DNA of 64,000 bases from Planctomycetes bacterium B3_Pla (GTDB lineage Bacteria > Planctomycetota > Phycisphaerae > Sedimentisphaerales > Anaerobacaceae): NCBI GenBank assembly GCA_005223045.1, contig NJBM01000004.1:1-64000 (forward strand), in the 5' to 3' direction. The stretch's first letter is position 1; each line of letters starts with the position of its first letter. The translations under genes and the position numbers were made by a program. Below the pieces are notes generated by a model, which ran no database searches, had not been told where the DNA came from, and saw only the letters and a program-made list of their open reading frames with translations. This document shows, piece by piece, positions 25,662-34,914 of this stretch.

Positions 25662-27401
25662 ATGGAAATTAAGAAAGGTATAGCTGCCTCGCCGGGCATT
25701 TCCATCGCCAAGTCGCTGATCATAGATTCCGAGGATTACCGCATTCCCCACCGGTCGATACATCCCACGCAGCGGATGGCCGAGGTTCAACGTGTCAGAA
25801 ATGCCTTCAAGGATGGGATCGGTGAATTAACTGCACTTGAGAAGGCGCAGGACCCGACGGAGGGGAGCAAGATAAAGGATATTTTCGCCGTGCATTTGCG
25901 TTACCTGCACGACAGAAGCATGCGAAAAAAAGTGACGGACATGGTCCAATCGGAACTGGTGACCGCCGCGTACGCCGTCTCAACAGTCCTTCGCGAAATC
26001 GCGGCACATTTCAGCAAGGCCAAAGACACCTATATAAGCGAACGGGCCGCGGACATCTACGACATTGAAAGGCGCCTGCTCAAGCAGTTGATCGGCAAGA
26101 AGCGTGAGGATGTCGGGCGTCTGACCGAAGAAGTCGTGGTTATCGCCCGGGAGTTGAGCCCGACCGAGACCGCCGAGTTCGACAGGAAGTTCGTCAAGGG
26201 CATAGCCAGCGATGCAGGCGGACGAACCAGTCACGCCGCGATAGTCGCCCGCTCGTTGGGCATACCGGCGGTGGTGGCGCTGGAAGACCTCACGGCATGC
26301 GCCAGCGGCGGAGATACCGTCATAGTTGACGGCAATCGCGGCATCGTAATTGTCAATCCGGATGAGCAGACGATCCGGCAGTATGAGGATTATTCGAAGG
26401 ACTTCACAGAGCTTGAGCACAGGCTCGATGCGATAAGGCAAGAGCCGGCTGTAACACGCGACGGCACAAGAATCACGCTGCTGGGCAATATTGAATTTCC
26501 GGATGAAGCCGAGACGGTCCTTCAAAAAGGGGGCGACGGCATCGGGCTCTACCGCACCGAGTTTCTCTATCTCAACACCGAAACCGAGCCTACCGAAGAA
26601 GACCACTATCGGGCCTACGCCAGGACCGTTCAGTTCCTCGCCGGCCGGCCCATAGTAATAAGAACGCTGGATCTCGGAGCCGACAAATATACTCAGAGCA
26701 AGCGGTTTGTGCGCGAGCCGAACCCGTTTTTGGGTCTGCGGTCCATCAGGTTCTGCCTGCAAAACCTTACGATGTTCAAAACGCAGTTGCGAGCCATTTT
26801 GCGGGCCTCGGTTCTCGGCGATGTCAAGGTCATGTTTCCGCTGATCACGAGTCTTCACGAGCTGATGCAGGCCAAGATGATTTTGCGAGATGTTATGGAA
26901 GACCTCGACGAGGAATCCATCCCGTACAACAGAGATATGCAGATTGGCATCATGATCGAAACGCCCTCGGCGGCTTTGACTGCCTGCTCGCTTGCGGCCG
27001 ACGCAGATTTTTTCAGTATCGGCACCAACGACCTCACCCAATATACTCTGGCTGTGGACAGGGGCAACGAGCTGGTCTCAATGTTGTATTCCTCGGCCAA
27101 TCCCGCCGTGCTCAGGCTCATCAGGACGGTTACTCAGGATGCACATAAAGCGCAAATAGAGCTGAGTGTCTGCGGCGAAATGGCTTCCGAGCCTGAGCAC
27201 GTTATGCTGCTCCTGGGGATGGGGGTCAGGACGCTATCGCTCTCGTCGCCCATGATCCCGGAAATCAAGCAGGTTGTTCGCTCGGTTAGGATGGAAGACT
27301 GCAACCAGGTAGCCCGAAAAGTGCTCAGCATGAACTCCGAAAGGCAGATTTCAGCCTACCTTCGCAACGCCGCAACGAAGATCCTGCCCGAAGCCTTTTA
27401 G
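25662..27401 (+). CDS. ptsI: Phosphoenolpyruvate-protein phosphotransferase (enzyme I)
   Basis: Autophosphorylates with phosphoenolpyruvate and charges HPr. Full length at 579 residues: N-terminal HPr-binding/swivelling domain with the active H191 in GGRTSHAAIVARSLGIP, and a C-terminal PEP-binding barrel with 'VMFPLITSLHEL', 'DFFSIGTNDLTQYTLAVDRGN' and the catalytic cysteine in 'ELSVCGEMASEP'. There is no GAF domain, so it is the general EI rather than EI-Ntr. It completes the hpf-ptsN-ptsH-ptsI run. With no sugar-specific EII nearby, the set may serve regulation. Confidence 0.96.
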   Translation: MEIKKGIAASPGISIAKSLIIDSEDYRIPHRSIHPTQRMAEVQRVRNAFKDGIGELTALEKAQDPTEGSKIKDIFAVHLRYLHDRSMRKKVTDMVQSELVTAAYAVSTVLREIAAHFSKAKDTYISERAADIYDIERRLLKQLIGKKREDVGRLTEEVVVIARELSPTETAEFDRKFVKGIASDAGGRTSHAAIVARSLGIPAVVALEDLTACASGGDTVIVDGNRGIVIVNPDEQTIRQYEDYSKDFTELEHRLDAIRQEPAVTRDGTRITLLGNIEFPDEAETVLQKGGDGIGLYRTEFLYLNTETEPTEEDHYRAYARTVQFLAGRPIVIRTLDLGADKYTQSKRFVREPNPFLGLRSIRFCLQNLTMFKTQLRAILRASVLGDVKVMFPLITSLHELMQAKMILRDVMEDLDEESIPYNRDMQIGIMIETPSAALTACSLAADADFFSIGTNDLTQYTLAVDRGNELVSMLYSSANPAVLRLIRTVTQDAHKAQIELSVCGEMASEPEHVMLLLGMGVRTLSLSSPMIPEIKQVVRSVRMEDCNQVARKVLSMNSERQISAYLRNAATKILPEAF

Positions 27402-27471
27402 CTGACAAGTCTGGCCGCAGATTGGCACGGATTGAGCCGGCCGCGCACGGGTCCGCACTCCTTTAAATTGC

Positions 27472-27762
27472 TCAGGGCAGGCGTTCGGGCTTTTTGTGCT
27501 CGACGGTGCTGTGGCTGAGGTGCTTTACTTTCGGCTTGCGCGGGGGCAGCTCTTTGATTTCGGTAACCGATTTCTTACCGGTTTTGTCTGAAGTGTGGGC
27601 CGGCGGCCAGGTTAATGCGATCTTCCCGATGAGTGCTATCGTCTCTCTTGTGCTGAGTTCGTGGCCGCAGGCCATACAGTAGTAACCGATTTGGCGGTCC
27701 AGATACACCCTCCGATGGAGGCATTTGGGGCACGCCGTATCCAGATATTCCGGTTCAAACAT
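27472..27762 (-). CDS. Small zinc-ribbon protein
   Basis: A 96-residue cytosolic protein of unknown function. Its first half has a zinc ribbon with two CxxC knuckles: ACPKCLHRRVYLDRQIGYYC followed by 'MACGHE'. The second half is basic and proline-rich (ELPPRKPKVKHLSH) and looks unstructured. It could bind nucleic acid or protein. Convergent with ptsI and read away from the neighbouring lipoprotein gene. Confidence 0.6.
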   Translation of the reverse strand: MFEPEYLDTACPKCLHRRVYLDRQIGYYCMACGHELSTRETIALIGKIALTWPPAHTSDKTGKKSVTEIKELPPRKPKVKHLSHSTVEHKKPERLP

Positions 27763-27946
27763 TCTTACAACGAGACCTTTCTGTCGTCCTTGCTACAAGG
27801 CCCTTCACGTCAGTTCCAGATATATTATCGGCAGAACCCAAACCGGATGTTGAGTAATTATGCGGCGAGCAACCTTGCAGAAACTTTTGCTTTTACCTGC
27901 CGTAGCTACCTGATACGATAAGATGGTCAATCAAAGGAGCCTGAAG

Positions 27947-28453
27947 ATGAAAAAGACATTGCTTGTTCTTGCCTCGTTAATAGTCACCGGCTGCGCACGT
28001 CCGGAGCCGACAAGGTACCAGATTTTCGGCATAGAACGGTTTCGGCAGATCAAGAACAATCCGAAGCGCCATGTCGGCAAACTTTACGCCTTTGGTGGAC
28101 GTGTAATCAACGCCGAAGAAACGCAAAACCGGACCATCTTTGAGATACTCATCCAGGATGACGTTCCGATCAGCGGCAGGCGTGTTACCACCGGCGGTTC
28201 GTTGCTCGTGGTCTATCCCGGCGGCGGGACGACTGTTGCCGAAGGCCACCAGGTCAAGGTCATCGGCTACATACGTGGGCCGGAGGTCGGCAGGAACGTG
28301 TTCGGCAACACGGTCAGTTCGGTCAAGCTCGATGCAATCGCCGTGTACGACTCTTTCACGCAATTCCCTTTCTGGCTCATGGGCGAGCAAGAGTTGTTCG
28401 AAAAATGGAAAACCGGCGAACCACTCACGGAAGTTCTCTCGATCCGACGATAG
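27947..28453 (+). CDS. Slp-like outer-membrane lipoprotein
   Basis: A 168-residue lipoprotein. The start at 27947 has AAAGGAG at good spacing and yields a lipoprotein signal peptide MKKTLLVLASLIVTGC with the lipidated cysteine at C16; the frame is open from 27923. The mature part, with 'HVGKLYAFGGRVINAEE', 'GGSLLVVYP' and 'GHQVKVIGYIRG', has the beta-barrel-like OB pattern of the Slp/YeaY family of starvation-inducible outer-membrane lipoproteins. Family assignment is by pattern; exact role is unknown. Confidence 0.65.
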   Translation: MKKTLLVLASLIVTGCARPEPTRYQIFGIERFRQIKNNPKRHVGKLYAFGGRVINAEETQNRTIFEILIQDDVPISGRRVTTGGSLLVVYPGGGTTVAEGHQVKVIGYIRGPEVGRNVFGNTVSSVKLDAIAVYDSFTQFPFWLMGEQELFEKWKTGEPLTEVLSIRR

Positions 28454-28472
28454 CTGTTACACGCGACGCTGC

Positions 28473-30170
28473 CTATTCCGTCGCCGCATGCCTGTCGAGC
28501 AGCTCAACAATCTCCCGGTGTCCCCGCCGGGCTGCCTCGTCCGGTGATGTCTGCCCCCAGACGTCTTTAGCCTCCACATCGGCGCCTCGGGCTATCAGCA
28601 GTTCTACTACGTTCTTATGACCCAATGTCACCGCATTCAAGAGAGGTGTGCGACCGTATTTATCCCCTGCATTGACATCGGCGCCATTTGCAAGCAGAAG
28701 TCGAACCATGTTCGTATGCCCCTCGGCAGCGGCAGCGGCAGTGTGCAGCGGCGTTAGGTCGCGCCAATTCCTTGCGTTGATATCTGCCTGATACTTGAGA
28801 AGCAGCGCAACTATGTCCCTGTAACCATCACGGGCCGCGAAGTGTAGAGCCGCATAGTTTTGCCTATTCCTTATATCGACCTTCGCCCCCTTGGTGAGAA
28901 GAAACCTGACGAATTCCACATCATTTCGAACGGTCGCCAAGTGTAGTGTGGCATTATCCCTATAATGTGTGAAGTCGAGGTCGTTCGCATCTGCACCACT
29001 GGCAAGCAGCAATTCGATCATATCTTCGAAGGCACCATCACTTGCGTGCCTATAGCTCCAGTAATACTCCTGCAGCGCTCGTTGGAGTGGCGTTTTACCA
29101 TCCTCATCCTTTGCATTGACGTTGGTGCCCACAGCAATTAGTTGTTCGGCCAGCATTTCAAGGCCTTTAGAGGCCGCTATGAATAGTAGTTCCGTAGCGC
29201 GATCTTCTTGGATATTCATATTGGCGCCCTTGGCAACAAACAACTCCACCATATCCATACGTTTCCTCAGCATCGCTTCCACAAGCGGAGTATCGCCATC
29301 CTTGTCCTTTGCATTTATGTCGGCGCCATCAGCAAGAAGTCGCTGTGCCATACCGACGTAGCCCTCTTGTGCGGCCTCGTGCAGAGGAGTCCAACCGGGA
29401 GTTTTCGTATTGACGTTTGCGCCGCTGGTGATGAGCAGCTCGAACATGACCTTGTTGCCTGTTCCGACCGCCTTGCACAGTGGCGTAACACCGTATTCAG
29501 ACGTTGCGTTGACGTCGGCGCCTCCGACCAAGAGTAGTCTGACTATGTCCATGTCGGATTCCTCAACTGCCCTGAACAGGGGCGTAATGCCATATCTGGC
29601 CGTTGCATTGACATTGGCCCCGTTGGTCACGAGCAGTTCGACCATATCTTTGTCGCCGCGAGAGACCATCTCATGCAGCAGCGTCTCGCCATCCGAGCCG
29701 CCTCTCGCATTGACATCAGCGCCCTTTGAAACAAGCAGCTCCACAGTTTCCTTATATCCCTCTCGAACTGCGCAGCGCAGCGGTGTCTCCTTGTACCGCC
29801 CGGATGTGACATTGACATTGGCACCGTTGACGATAAGCAGTTCTATCAAGTCTCTCTCACCAGTTGGCAGGGCTAAGAACAGCGGTGTCCAGCCGTCTTT
29901 GTCTTTTGCGTTCACGTCGGCGCCTCTGGAGAGGAGAAGTTCGGTCGCTTCCTTGTGGCTCTTGTGGGCCGCCCAGTGCAGAGCGGTCCATCCATTCTCG
30001 TCCTTGGCGTTAATTTCATCACCGTGCGAAAGCCGCAGCTTTATCCGCTCGACGTCGCCGGTCTTGGCCGCCCAGTGCAGCGGCTGTGTGATTGTCGTTG
30101 GCTCTTTCTTGCACCCGATGGCAAAAAGCATCAATGCCGGTGCCAGCCACAACAGCCTATTTACTCCCAC
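28473..30170 (-). CDS. Ankyrin-repeat lipoprotein
   Basis: About 565 residues. A lipoprotein signal (VNRLLWLAPALMLFAIGC) is followed by about fifteen ankyrin repeats of 33 residues, each with 'G.TPLH.A...G....VELLL..GADVNA'. Two units carry insertions, notably around 'EYYWSYRHASDGAFEDMIELL'. I place the start at the GTG at 30170, preceded by GGAG six bases away, because it puts the signal peptide at the N-terminus; the frame is open to 30293 and an ATG at 30212 is an alternative. The product would be an envelope-anchored protein-binding scaffold. Repeat DNA of this kind can expand and shrink. Confidence 0.82.
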   Translation of the reverse strand: MGVNRLLWLAPALMLFAIGCKKEPTTITQPLHWAAKTGDVERIKLRLSHGDEINAKDENGWTALHWAAHKSHKEATELLLSRGADVNAKDKDGWTPLFLALPTGERDLIELLIVNGANVNVTSGRYKETPLRCAVREGYKETVELLVSKGADVNARGGSDGETLLHEMVSRGDKDMVELLVTNGANVNATARYGITPLFRAVEESDMDIVRLLLVGGADVNATSEYGVTPLCKAVGTGNKVMFELLITSGANVNTKTPGWTPLHEAAQEGYVGMAQRLLADGADINAKDKDGDTPLVEAMLRKRMDMVELFVAKGANMNIQEDRATELLFIAASKGLEMLAEQLIAVGTNVNAKDEDGKTPLQRALQEYYWSYRHASDGAFEDMIELLLASGADANDLDFTHYRDNATLHLATVRNDVEFVRFLLTKGAKVDIRNRQNYAALHFAARDGYRDIVALLLKYQADINARNWRDLTPLHTAAAAAEGHTNMVRLLLANGADVNAGDKYGRTPLLNAVTLGHKNVVELLIARGADVEAKDVWGQTSPDEAARRGHREIVELLDRHAATE

Positions 30171-30391
30171 TTTCAACTCCCTGCAACTGAGTACACTATC
30201 TCTGGTCCCCCGCATGTATAAGGCACGGGCGACAATGAAAGTAACGTCCGGCGAGTCCGGAATTCTCATGATTTGCCCGCACGCTGACGACATATTACGC
30301 GGTAGGGCGGGATTTGCCAGTAAAAATGCTTGTTTTTCGGACTAAGATGGGGATAATGCTCAATTGTGTAGATTAGTGCTTTTAAGGAGAT

Positions 30392-31114
30392 GTGCACATA
30401 GTAGCTTCAGACGAGACTGTGTTGCTCGTGATAAAATTCAAGGTAGGGGGGGATCTGAGGTTCCTCTCGCACGCTGAGACGCTCAGACTCTTTCAGCGGG
30501 CCTGCGTTAGAGCAGGCATAAACATCCGATACAGCCGGGGCTTCAATCCTCGTCCCAGGCTGTCATTGCCGCTGCCCAGATCCGTAGGCGTCGAATCGGG
30601 CGATGAATTGCTGTGCCTCAAAGTGAATAAGGACATAAGGGCACAAGAGCATAAGAGCACAGGAGATGCTTATGGCTTGTGTTCCGATGACTTTTGCACT
30701 TCGGTCGCGGCCGACCTTTCTGCCCAATTGCCGGACGGCTGCGAATTGGTTTCGGTGAATATTGCCCCCGCCGGCGCTTCATTTCAGCCTCGCTCAGCGA
30801 CTTACGTGCTGATCCTGCACGAGGAATATCTTAACGAAGAGCTAAGGGCGAGGATTGAACGCCTGCTGGCGAGTGAAAGCCTCAATGTCCGGCGGCGAAC
30901 AGGCGCCAGGAACTCAAAATCCAAGAATGTCGATGTGAGGCCTTTTTTAACATCGCTTGAGCTGAATGGTCGAGGTATAATTGTCGAGTGCAGGATCAGC
31001 CCTGCCGGTTCGATACGAATTGACGAGATTCTGAACCTTTTGGGACTGGATGAAAGCAAGCTGGCGGCGCCGATCAGGCGGACTAACGTGAAATGGAAAG
31101 ATAGTGAATCGTGA
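30392..31114 (+). CDS. TIGR03936 family (DUF2344) radical-SAM-linked protein
   Basis: A 240-residue cytosolic protein with the family opening 'FKVGGDLRFLSHAETLRLFQRACVRAGI' and 'YSRGFNPRPRLSLPLPRSVGVES'. Members are found fused or next to a radical SAM protein and RNase G; here RNase G follows 35 bases downstream but no radical SAM partner is adjacent, so that half must be elsewhere. The start is a GTG at 30392 with AAGGAGA very close; the true start may be a few codons further in. Biochemical role unknown, presumably in RNA modification or processing. Confidence 0.82.
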   Translation: MHIVASDETVLLVIKFKVGGDLRFLSHAETLRLFQRACVRAGINIRYSRGFNPRPRLSLPLPRSVGVESGDELLCLKVNKDIRAQEHKSTGDAYGLCSDDFCTSVAADLSAQLPDGCELVSVNIAPAGASFQPRSATYVLILHEEYLNEELRARIERLLASESLNVRRRTGARNSKSKNVDVRPFLTSLELNGRGIIVECRISPAGSIRIDEILNLLGLDESKLAAPIRRTNVKWKDSES

Positions 31115-31149
31115 ATCGAAGCGCGAACCACGAGATATGAGGAAGAACG

Positions 31150-32676
31150 ATGTCAAGAGAGATGCTCATAAACGTTGCTGAGAGAGAAGAATGCAGGGTC
31201 GCCGTAGTCGAGAATGGCTGTCTTGAGGAGCTGTATGTCGAAAGAGCCAGCCTGGGCACCCACGTCGGCAACATTTATAAAGGTAAGGTCGTCAACATCG
31301 AATCCGGCATACAGGCGGCGTTTATAGACTTCGGCGTGGGCAAGAACGGCTTTCTTCACATAAGCGATCTGCATCCTCGGTATTTTTCCAGGACAGGCGG
31401 CAAGCATATCGAGACCATCGGCAGGCGTAAATCGTTGAAGGAGCGGCCGCCTATCCAGGATTGTATTCGCAAGGGCAAGGAAATCGTCGTTCAGGTGACA
31501 AAGGAGGGCGTAAAGACCAAAGGCGCTACCCTCAGTACGTATCTTGCTTTCCCCGGCAAGTACCTGGTTATGATGCCCTGGATGCGAAAGCATGGAGTCT
31601 CGCACAAAATTGAGGACGACGATGAGCGCAGGAGACTGCGGCAGATTCTTGAAGAGAGCGACCCGCCGAAAGGCCGGGGCTTTATCATCAGGACGGCGGG
31701 CCAGGGGTGCTCGAAAAGGGACATACAGAACGACCTGAGGTATCTCAAACGCCTGTGGAGAGCCATTGAAAAAAGGATCGAGACCGAGGGAGCGCCGGGC
31801 GAGCTTTACCAGGAATCGGACCTGGTCATCAGGGCGCTTAGGGATGTCTTCAACAGCAAGATAACCAAAATAGTATGTGATTCGGAAAACGTGGTCCGTA
31901 AGATAATGGAGTTTTTTGCCATAGCGACGCCGCGCGTGAAACGAAGGGTGATGCATTATGACGGCAAAGTCCCGCTGTTCCATAAATACAAGATCGAAAA
32001 TGAGATTGCCAAGGTCCAGTCCCGCAGGGTGGACCTCAAGGGCGGCGGTTCCATAATAATCGAGCAGACCGAAGCGCTGGTCTCGATCGATGTTAACAGC
32101 GGGCGCTACCGCAAGCAGGAAAACGCAGAGCAGACCGCCTACGAGAGCAATATTGTGGCGGCGAAGGAAATTGCCCGCCAGCTTAGACTGCGAGACCTCG
32201 GGGGATTGATCATCTGCGATTTTATCGATATGCGGAATGCCAAGCACCGCAAAGATGTGGAAAGAGCTTTTCGCGCTGCGGTCAAAAGCGACCGAGCCCG
32301 TTCGAGAATATTGAGCATAAGCAGGTTCGGCGTCGTGGAAATGACGCGACAGAGAATGCGCCCGTCGCTGCAGTCCAGCACGTATCTGGCATGTCCGAAC
32401 TGCGGAGGCTCAGGTTTTGTCAAGAGCCATGAGTCGTTGGCTCTCGAGATTATCCGGCTGTTGAATCTCTCGGTCTCGAAGGACCAGATAAGGCGCATCG
32501 AGCTGTTTGTCTCTCCGGAGGTGGCCGACTACCTTCAGAACATAAAGAGGGCCGCCCTGGCTCAAATCGAGCAGTTTAGCGACAAGCGGGTCATAATTCA
32601 TGCCGCGGCCGACTACGCAGGCGAAAAGCACGATTTGATCTGCTACAACGAGCGAGGCAGCGTAGTAAAGTTGTAG
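31150..32676 (+). CDS. rng: Ribonuclease G/E family endoribonuclease
   Basis: Single-strand endoribonuclease for rRNA maturation and mRNA decay, 508 residues, the length of RNase G. An S1-like RNA-binding domain (about 35-130, 'GNIYKGKVVNIESGIQAAFIDFG') precedes the DNase I-like catalytic core. The Mg-binding acids are D314 (SIDVNSG) and D357 (CDFIDM), spaced 43 apart as in E. coli RNase E. The zinc-link cysteines C415 and C418 (CPNCGGSG) hold the dimer. No C-terminal degradosome scaffold. It follows the TIGR03936 gene, a widespread pairing. Confidence 0.95.
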   Translation: MSREMLINVAEREECRVAVVENGCLEELYVERASLGTHVGNIYKGKVVNIESGIQAAFIDFGVGKNGFLHISDLHPRYFSRTGGKHIETIGRRKSLKERPPIQDCIRKGKEIVVQVTKEGVKTKGATLSTYLAFPGKYLVMMPWMRKHGVSHKIEDDDERRRLRQILEESDPPKGRGFIIRTAGQGCSKRDIQNDLRYLKRLWRAIEKRIETEGAPGELYQESDLVIRALRDVFNSKITKIVCDSENVVRKIMEFFAIATPRVKRRVMHYDGKVPLFHKYKIENEIAKVQSRRVDLKGGGSIIIEQTEALVSIDVNSGRYRKQENAEQTAYESNIVAAKEIARQLRLRDLGGLIICDFIDMRNAKHRKDVERAFRAAVKSDRARSRILSISRFGVVEMTRQRMRPSLQSSTYLACPNCGGSGFVKSHESLALEIIRLLNLSVSKDQIRRIELFVSPEVADYLQNIKRAALAQIEQFSDKRVIIHAAADYAGEKHDLICYNERGSVVKL

Positions 32677-32685
32677 ATTGAGCTT

Positions 32686-33339
32686 ATGAAACAGGAACTG
32701 ACCATCGAGCTTCTTCGCAGAGAGGCAAGTGTTTTTGCTGAATCTGAATCTGGCCATAAGGAGTCTTCGATCTTCGGCGTTACCGATGGAAAGGCTGTAG
32801 GCACGTATTTGGAGCACAAGTTTCAGGCGCACCTTCGTGAGGAGTACACGTATGAAGAAGGTAGTTCCGACAGGGGTATTGATTTTCCGGAACTTGGGGT
32901 GGACATGAAGGTAACGAGCATAAAGCAACCACAGTCCTCATGCCCTTTCAAGAACGCAAGACAGAAGATATTCGGCTTAGGATATTCACTGCTGCTGTTT
33001 GTGTACGAGAAAACAGATGACCAGCAAACGCGGACGGCAAGACTCAATATTTTGCACAGTGTTTTTGTAGAGGCAGACAGAACGGCAGACTATCAAATCA
33101 CAACCGGGATTCTCAAAATCATCGAGAACAATGGAAACAGGGACGACATTGTCGCATTCATGCAAGACCGTTTGCTTCCTGTCGAAGAGATACAAGCTTC
33201 ACAAATTGCCGACGAGATTATTGCGAATCCACCGAACATTGGATATCTGACAATTTCCAACGCCCTTCAGTGGAGATTACAATACCGGCGTGTAATTGAG
33301 AAAGCCGGCAAGGTGGATGGAATCCATAGGATTCGCTAA
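32686..33339 (+). CDS. Type II restriction endonuclease, PD-(D/E)XK type
   Basis: A 217-residue cytosolic protein that I read as the nuclease of a restriction-modification pair. 'SDRGIDFPELGVDMKVTS' presents an acidic residue then D73-M-K75, the D/E-x-K active site, with E43 a possible extra ligand; 'KQPQSSCPFKNARQKIFGLGYSLLLFVYEK' is typical of several type II enzymes. Recognition site unknown. It begins 9 bases after rng stops and ends 4 bases before the methyltransferase start. The pair splits rng from kdsD and looks inserted. Confidence 0.78.
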   Translation: MKQELTIELLRREASVFAESESGHKESSIFGVTDGKAVGTYLEHKFQAHLREEYTYEEGSSDRGIDFPELGVDMKVTSIKQPQSSCPFKNARQKIFGLGYSLLLFVYEKTDDQQTRTARLNILHSVFVEADRTADYQITTGILKIIENNGNRDDIVAFMQDRLLPVEEIQASQIADEIIANPPNIGYLTISNALQWRLQYRRVIEKAGKVDGIHRIR

Positions 33340-33343
33340 GACT

Positions 33344-34882
33344 ATGGCAGTTAGAAAGAAGAGCAAAAGGAAAGCTGAGTTTGGCGATTTCCAGACACCC
33401 ATTGAACTTGCCCGGAATGTCTGCTCTGTGTTGCTCCAACACGACATAGAACCCGTGAGCATTCTCGAACCGACCTGCGGCAAGGGAAACTTTATTGTGG
33501 CTGCTCTTGAGCTTTTCCCGTCTGTCCGCAACGCTGTTGGAATTGATATCAACAGTGAGCATGTAAGAGTTGCTCGCTCTTCTCTTGAAAAGTCAGCTCC
33601 TGTTGCTGGATCGACACAGATAGTAAGCAAGGATTTCTTTGCTGTGGATTGGCACGATGTGCTTGGGTCGTTGCCTGATCCTCTTCTTGTGATAGGTAAT
33701 CCCCCTTGGGTCACAAACGCTGAACTTGGCCGCATTGGCAGTTGCAATCTTCCCGACAAGTCCAATTTTCAGAACCGTCGGGGAATAGATGCGATCACCG
33801 GAAAGAGTAATTTTGACATCTCGGAATGGATGTTGAACAAGGCTATAGAATGGATTGGAGGCAGAGAAGCTACGTTGGCAATGCTCTGTAAGACTGCCGT
33901 TGCGAGAAAAGTTCTGCACCATGCTTGGAAAAATGGACAACTTTTAAAAAAATCAGAGATTTATCATATCGAAGCGTCTCGGTATTTTGACGCTGCTGTA
34001 GACGCGTGCCTGCTTGTTGTTACTGCCTCGGCCTCAGATGGGAATTTCGACTGCCAAGTTTATGGTGGCCTAAAGGCTGCTTCACCGAATGTGACTATTG
34101 GATACCGACAGGGACGTCTTGTGGCAAATGTCACACGCTTTGAGCATTGCAGGCATTTGGAGGGAAAAGATCGCTACAAATGGAGGTCCGGCATTAAGCA
34201 TGATTGTGCTAAGGTTATGGAATTCCGTAAGGAAATCGACGGGTACAGAAATGGTTGTGGGGAACTTGTAGATTTGGAGGAGGAATATCTGTATCCTATG
34301 TTCAAGAGTTCAGATATTGCAAACGGTTGTGACCAACAGCCGACTCGCTGGATGCTCGTCCCTCAACGCATTGTGGGTGAAAACACACATCAAATCCGTC
34401 GATCAGCTCCTAAGACCTGGCAATATCTTCAGATGCATGCTGAGTTGCTCGATAGACGTGCCAGTTCGGTTTACCGTAATCGTCCTCGCTTCTCAGTATT
34501 CGGAGTGGGCGACTATTCTTTTGCCTACTGGAAGGTTGCAATCTCTGGATTTTACAAAAAGCTGGATTTCAAAGTTGTCGGCTCCTATGGCGAAAAAGCC
34601 GTTGTCCTTGACGATACGTGCTATTTTGTTGCCTGCAAAACCAGGGAAGAAGCCTTCTTTATCGCCGAACTGCTGAACTCGGATATAGCGAAGGATTTTT
34701 TCTCTGCGTTTGTCTTTTGGGATGAGAAACGCCCTATCACCGTGCGCTTGCTCAAACGGCTGGATATCTTGGTCCTTGCACGGGAACTCGATGTGGAAGA
34801 AACTCTACGGGGGTATCTTGATCAGTATCCCCAAAAATACGACCAACCATTGCTATTCTCAGAAAGCTCATCCAGTTCCTAA
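33344..34882 (+). CDS. N6-adenine DNA methyltransferase (TaqI-like)
   Basis: Modification enzyme of the RM pair, 512 residues. 'FGDFQTP' (motif X) near the N-terminus, 'ILEPTCGKGNF' (motif I, AdoMet binding) and NPPW at residues 119-122 (motif IV, catalytic) mark an amino-methyltransferase acting on adenine. The C-terminal 300 residues, with 'RPRFSVFGVGDYSFAYWKVAISG', are the target-recognition region of the TaqI class. I choose the ATG at 33344, just past the endonuclease stop; earlier in-frame ATGs at 33296 and 33317 overlap it. Neighbouring nuclease and methylase of similar base composition support joint transfer. Confidence 0.88.
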   Translation: MAVRKKSKRKAEFGDFQTPIELARNVCSVLLQHDIEPVSILEPTCGKGNFIVAALELFPSVRNAVGIDINSEHVRVARSSLEKSAPVAGSTQIVSKDFFAVDWHDVLGSLPDPLLVIGNPPWVTNAELGRIGSCNLPDKSNFQNRRGIDAITGKSNFDISEWMLNKAIEWIGGREATLAMLCKTAVARKVLHHAWKNGQLLKKSEIYHIEASRYFDAAVDACLLVVTASASDGNFDCQVYGGLKAASPNVTIGYRQGRLVANVTRFEHCRHLEGKDRYKWRSGIKHDCAKVMEFRKEIDGYRNGCGELVDLEEEYLYPMFKSSDIANGCDQQPTRWMLVPQRIVGENTHQIRRSAPKTWQYLQMHAELLDRRASSVYRNRPRFSVFGVGDYSFAYWKVAISGFYKKLDFKVVGSYGEKAVVLDDTCYFVACKTREEAFFIAELLNSDIAKDFFSAFVFWDEKRPITVRLLKRLDILVLARELDVEETLRGYLDQYPQKYDQPLLFSESSSSS

Positions 34883-34914
34883 TTGTGATATCGAAAGTCA
34901 GGAGTCAACGATAA

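Noticed and set aside
25980..27041. Minus-strand frame of 353 codons opposite ptsI
   Set aside because: Antisense shadow of a full-length enzyme I with all catalytic motifs.
31153..32247. Minus-strand frame of 364 codons opposite rng
   Set aside because: Antisense shadow; no recognisable domain, and rng has every family residue.
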